Assembly (NCBI GenBank): GCA_002315685.1
Contig: DCHX01000007.1
Location: 71,203-135,202 of the forward strand
DNA length: 64,000 nt
Source of the DNA: Ruminococcaceae bacterium UBA1741
GTDB lineage: Bacteria; Bacillota; Clostridia; Oscillospirales; Acutalibacteraceae
Reading direction: 5' to 3'
Positions within the stretch are counted from its first letter, which is position 1. The number at the start of each line of letters is the position of its first letter. Position numbers and translations under genes: made by a program. The notes beneath the pieces were generated by a model. It was not told where the DNA came from. It did not search any database and saw only the letters and a program-made list of their open reading frames with translations. This document shows positions 61,906 through 64,000 of the stretch, in pieces.

Positions 61906-61940
61906 TTTGTCAGGGGTTTGTCAGGTATAATATGTTATAC
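61906..61940 (+). promoter_or_regulatory. Pilin promoter with 11-bp-spaced direct repeats
   Basis: TTTGTCAGG occurs at 61906-61914 and again at 61917-61925, one helical turn apart, immediately followed by TATAAT (61926-61931). No good -35 is present at the right distance, so the promoter probably needs an activator. GTATAA-TATG-TTATAC (61925-61940) forms a small palindrome over the -10. Confidence 0.7.
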
Positions 61941-61955
61941 TCTCGTTGTAAGGTA

Positions 61956-61983
61956 AGGAAAGCAAGTTGATTACTTGCTTCCT
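61956..61983 (+). other. 5'-leader hairpin of the pilin mRNA
   Basis: AGGA-A-AGCAAGT pairs with ACTTGCT-TCCT with one bulged A. It lies near the expected 5' end of the transcript and about 40 nt before the ATG, with no T run, so it is likely an mRNA-stabilising hairpin. Confidence 0.6.
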
Positions 61984-62022
61984 ACTTAATAAAAAATTTA
62001 TTTAAGAAAGGAACTATTCACT

Positions 62023-62388
62023 ATGAAAAAGTTCAACAAAAAAGGTTTTACTATCGTAGAACTCGTAATCGTTATTGCTGTTATCGCAATCCTCGCTGCT
62101 GTTCTTATCCCGACTTTCAGCTCTGTAATCAACAAGTCTAAGAAGTCAGCTGCTACTTCTGCTTTCAAGAACGCTCTTGAAATCGTTTTAGCTGATGAAG
62201 ATGCTGCTTCTATGGGCTCAACTGATTACCTCTTTGTAAAAGACGGTTACTATGCTGAGTACACCGGCAATGCTCTTGGCGCTACAACTAAGGGTACTGC
62301 ACCTACCACTTACAGCAAGACTCCTACTTTAAGTTCTGATACACAGTCTGACCTTTCTAAGACCGGTGTTACTGTTAAAATTAAATAA
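62023..62388 (+). CDS. Type IV pilin-like protein
   Basis: A 121-residue class III-signal pilin. Prepilin peptidase would cut after Gly8 in KKFNKKG/FTIVEL, giving N-terminal Phe and Glu at position 5. A hydrophobic helix follows (to about residue 35), then a short Ser/Thr/Ala-rich head without a cysteine pair. Codon choice differs from its neighbours, with more C-ending codons (GTAATCGTT, ATCCTCGCT), as in highly expressed genes. GAAAGGAACTATTCACT precedes the ATG; its own terminator follows. Confidence 0.93.
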   Translation: MKKFNKKGFTIVELVIVIAVIAILAAVLIPTFSSVINKSKKSAATSAFKNALEIVLADEDAASMGSTDYLFVKDGYYAEYTGNALGATTKGTAPTTYSKTPTLSSDTQSDLSKTGVTVKIK

Positions 62389-62413
62389 TTTTAACACATA
62401 AACTTAAAACCTT

Positions 62414-62442
62414 AACACCCCACATTCGTGGGGTGTTTTTGT
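62414..62442 (+). terminator. Terminator of the pilin gene
   Basis: AACACCCCAC (62414-62423) with GTGGGGTGTT (62428-62437), loop ATTC, then a T run; very stable. Confidence 0.93.
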
Positions 62443-62501
62443 ATGTGTTAATCTTTCTTTGCTTTCAAAAAATTTATTTTTGTAATTTAGCATTTATTTA
62501 C

Positions 62502-62530
62502 TTGACTACCACGAAGAATAGTGGTATTAT
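62502..62530 (+). promoter_or_regulatory. Promoter of the PilM-like gene with an inner palindrome
   Basis: TTGACT (62502-62507), 17-bp spacer, TATTAT (62525-62530). The spacer holds TACCAC-N8-GTGGTA (62507-62526), a possible operator. Confidence 0.7.
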
Positions 62531-62604
62531 GTCTAATATACTATACATTGGGTTTATTATGTTTAGGTGTATTTTTTATTTCGTTTTAAGGAGAAGGTCA
62601 AAGA

Positions 62605-63852
62605 ATGAAAATCCCTTTTCAGCCATCGTTTCAGGTAAATGATAAAATAAAGACAAAAAACGCAATTTCCGTTGCCGTTAATCCTTTTAAGAAATCAGTA
62701 GAATTTTATTCGATTGAGAATTTTGATAAAAATACTATCGTTTATAAGTCGGTTGAATTTTCTTCTAAGCTTTATTCTGACGAGTTTTACGGCGAGCTTA
62801 CTAATTGCGTTAAAAATCTTGCGTCTTTCTCGATGGCGAAAGAAGATTGCTTTGTAACCGTTATTCTTCCCGATAATGCCGTTTGTGTAAATACCGTTAA
62901 TGTTCCTAATATTAACCGCAGAAAGAATGAAGAGGCTGTTAATGCTACAATTAACGGATTATACAAAAATCTTTCTCAACTTACCGTTAATAAGTTTTTG
63001 GCTACTCAATCTAAACAACTTGCTACTTATTCGCTTACTGCGATAAATAATAAGACTGTAAGAAAGATTACTCAATCCTTTACAGAAGGCGGACTTGTAC
63101 CTAACGGTATTACATTTTACTCTAATGCTTTGATAAACGCTATCGGTGCTTTATCACAACAACTTAAATCCGAATCTTATTTGTATCTTGATTTGAAGCT
63201 TGAATCCTCGACATTTGTCTTTGTTGCAAACGGCCGTGCTACCGGATTTTTCCCACTGCCTTTCGGCTATTCGAATTTAATAAAGCCGAAGCTTGTTCAA
63301 GAGGATATGTTATTTGAGCATAGCGTTGCCGAGCTTGCGGTACTTAACTCAAAGGAAAAGGCGAAAGCAAAGCAACTTACAACTATGAGTAATGATGAAA
63401 ACGAAGAGGACTCGGAAGATTCCGCACTTGACGCAATGTTCGGAGAGGAAGAGGGAACAACTCCCGATCCTACATCTTCCGCACCCGTTAATATTAAATC
63501 TTTACCTAAAAAACAGCCCCGTAAACTACCTAAATTTATGCAAAGGCCTATTCCTAACAATGATGATGATATTGCCTATGAGAATTTCCGTATTTTTGTT
63601 AAATGGGCGCTTAATTTAATTGCCTCTAACGATAAGCTCATTATGCAGGGTAATCCTAAGGCTGTTTATGTAAATATGCCGAATGAACTTGATTTTCTTT
63701 ATGATAAGGTTAATTTTGAAAGTGCGGAGAACGGTATTGAGTTTTTACCATTTGACAAAAACGGTATAAGTGAAAAGATTATCAGCTCACTTGAACTGTA
63801 CGGTGGTTTATATTCGAGTCAAATGAACAAGACAAATACCTTTATGCTTTAA
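62605..63852 (+). CDS. PilM-like type IV pilus assembly protein
   Basis: A 415-residue actin-like protein without a signal peptide or membrane helix, resembling PilM, which links the pilus motor to the inner-membrane PilN/PilO complex. The N-terminal part (about 18-200) has the early ATPase-like strand SVAVNPFKKSVEFYSIE, FVTVILPDNAVCVNTVNVP, and YLYLDLKLESSTFVFVANG. A low-complexity acidic loop (about 260-300, DENEEDSEDSALDAMFGEEEG in part) is inserted before a basic stretch. GGAGAAGGTCAAAGA precedes the ATG, a slightly long spacing. The match is distant. Confidence 0.65.
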   Translation: MKIPFQPSFQVNDKIKTKNAISVAVNPFKKSVEFYSIENFDKNTIVYKSVEFSSKLYSDEFYGELTNCVKNLASFSMAKEDCFVTVILPDNAVCVNTVNVPNINRRKNEEAVNATINGLYKNLSQLTVNKFLATQSKQLATYSLTAINNKTVRKITQSFTEGGLVPNGITFYSNALINAIGALSQQLKSESYLYLDLKLESSTFVFVANGRATGFFPLPFGYSNLIKPKLVQEDMLFEHSVAELAVLNSKEKAKAKQLTTMSNDENEEDSEDSALDAMFGEEEGTTPDPTSSAPVNIKSLPKKQPRKLPKFMQRPIPNNDDDIAYENFRIFVKWALNLIASNDKLIMQGNPKAVYVNMPNELDFLYDKVNFESAENGIEFLPFDKNGISEKIISSLELYGGLYSSQMNKTNTFML

Positions 63853-63857
63853 TTATT

Positions 63858-64000
63858 ATGGATACTTTTTATATTGTTGTATTATATGTGATGACGGCAC
63901 TTTACGGACTTTGTATCGGTAGTTTCTTAAATGTTGTTATATACCGTGTACCGCTTGGTATGAGTGTTTCAAAACCTGCGTCGCATTGTCCTAAATGTAA
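63858..64000 (+). CDS. pilD: Prepilin peptidase, N-terminal part (cut by window edge)
   Basis: About 47 codons from ATG 63858 to the edge. The translation shows a first hydrophobic helix, GLCIGSFLNVVIYRVP and SHCPKC, the signature of type IV prepilin peptidases with the first half of their zinc-like Cys motif. It would process the pilin 1.5 kb upstream. The rest lies right of the window. It is short of the open-frame list but clear. Confidence 0.9.
   Translation, partial: MDTFYIVVLYVMTALYGLCIGSFLNVVIYRVPLGMSVSKPASHCPKC

Noticed and set aside
62596..62602. Second CtsR site before the PilM-like gene
   Set aside because: A single GGTCAAA heptad without its tandem partner; the following bases are GAATGAA. 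It is part of the ribosome-binding region.
1..64000. CRISPR arrays, tRNA or rRNA genes
   Set aside because: No regularly spaced repeats and no tRNA-like cloverleaf or rRNA sequence were noticed; a tRNAscan or Infernal run would settle this.

Overview
The window is a low-GC Firmicutes chromosome segment, most likely an anaerobic, spore-forming gut Clostridia member (Oscillospirales/Ruminococcaceae-like). The pointers are an alpha/beta-type small acid-soluble spore protein, the CtsR-McsA-McsB-ClpC operon, NfnAB, hexameric glutamate dehydrogenase, GTP-type PEP carboxykinase, the plsX-rnc-smc-ftsY order, a SAM-I riboswitch on metK, and sigma-A promoters with TTGACA/TATAAT boxes. No rRNA, tRNA, CRISPR array or intact mobile element was seen. 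Family assignments are by recognition of motifs, not by database search.

Layout. 0-2 kb: a YtrA-type GntR regulator with an ABC transporter, behind a promoter whose -10 lies in a perfect 16-bp palindrome. 2-4.2 kb: a fossil of a prophage terminase pair, fused to the 3' part of a GHL10-type glycosidase gene. 4.2-7.3 kb: gdhA and a proline/Na+ symporter. 7.3-13.2 kb: a secreted NlpC/P60-like protein, an Lrp regulator, an aminotransferase, LemA, a TPM-domain lipoprotein, a D,D-carboxypeptidase and ThrH. 13.3-15.5 kb: D-lactate dehydrogenase, histidine phosphatase, RuvX. 15.5-18.5 kb (minus): asd-dapA-dapB for lysine/DAP, with a highly structured asd-dapA spacer. 18.6-24.4 kb: queA-tgt, then SAM riboswitch-metK-nfnA-nfnB. 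24.4-25.6 kb: an AT-rich spacer with DnaA-box-like words and three tiny unknown genes (minus). 25.7-28.3 kb: phosphodiesterase, split chromate transporter, DMT exporter. 28.4-33.6 kb: SufC-SufB/D, a GT2 glycosyltransferase, rmlD-rmlB-rmlC and a small membrane protein. 33.7-35 kb: infC-rpmI-rplT behind an L20-type leader. 35-52.4 kb: a long housekeeping run (SpoU methylase, dprA, topA, trmFO, plsX, rnc, radical SAM, smc, ftsY, rdgB, yhbY, nadD, yqeK, rsfS, leuS). 52.5-58.9 kb: pckG, then the CtsR stress operon. 58.9-59.5 kb (minus): DUF378 and SASP genes. 59.6-64 kb: a LytS-like kinase and a SARP-like response regulator followed by a type IV pilin, a PilM-like protein and a prepilin peptidase cut by the window edge.

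Most interesting signals: (1) a 13-nt segment in the dapA leader hairpin that is perfectly complementary to the dapA Shine-Dalgarno region, giving two mutually exclusive folds; (2) direct repeats with an 11-bp period directly abutting the -10 of the pilin promoter, next to a response regulator of the kind known to bind such repeats; (3) two intergenic terminator-like hairpins whose 3' arm is the Shine-Dalgarno of the next gene; (4) the terminase/glycosidase chimera; (5) the three-gene cluster of tiny helical proteins; (6) infC starting at ATC. Many gene starts were moved from the longest open frame to the codon with a good ribosome-binding site.
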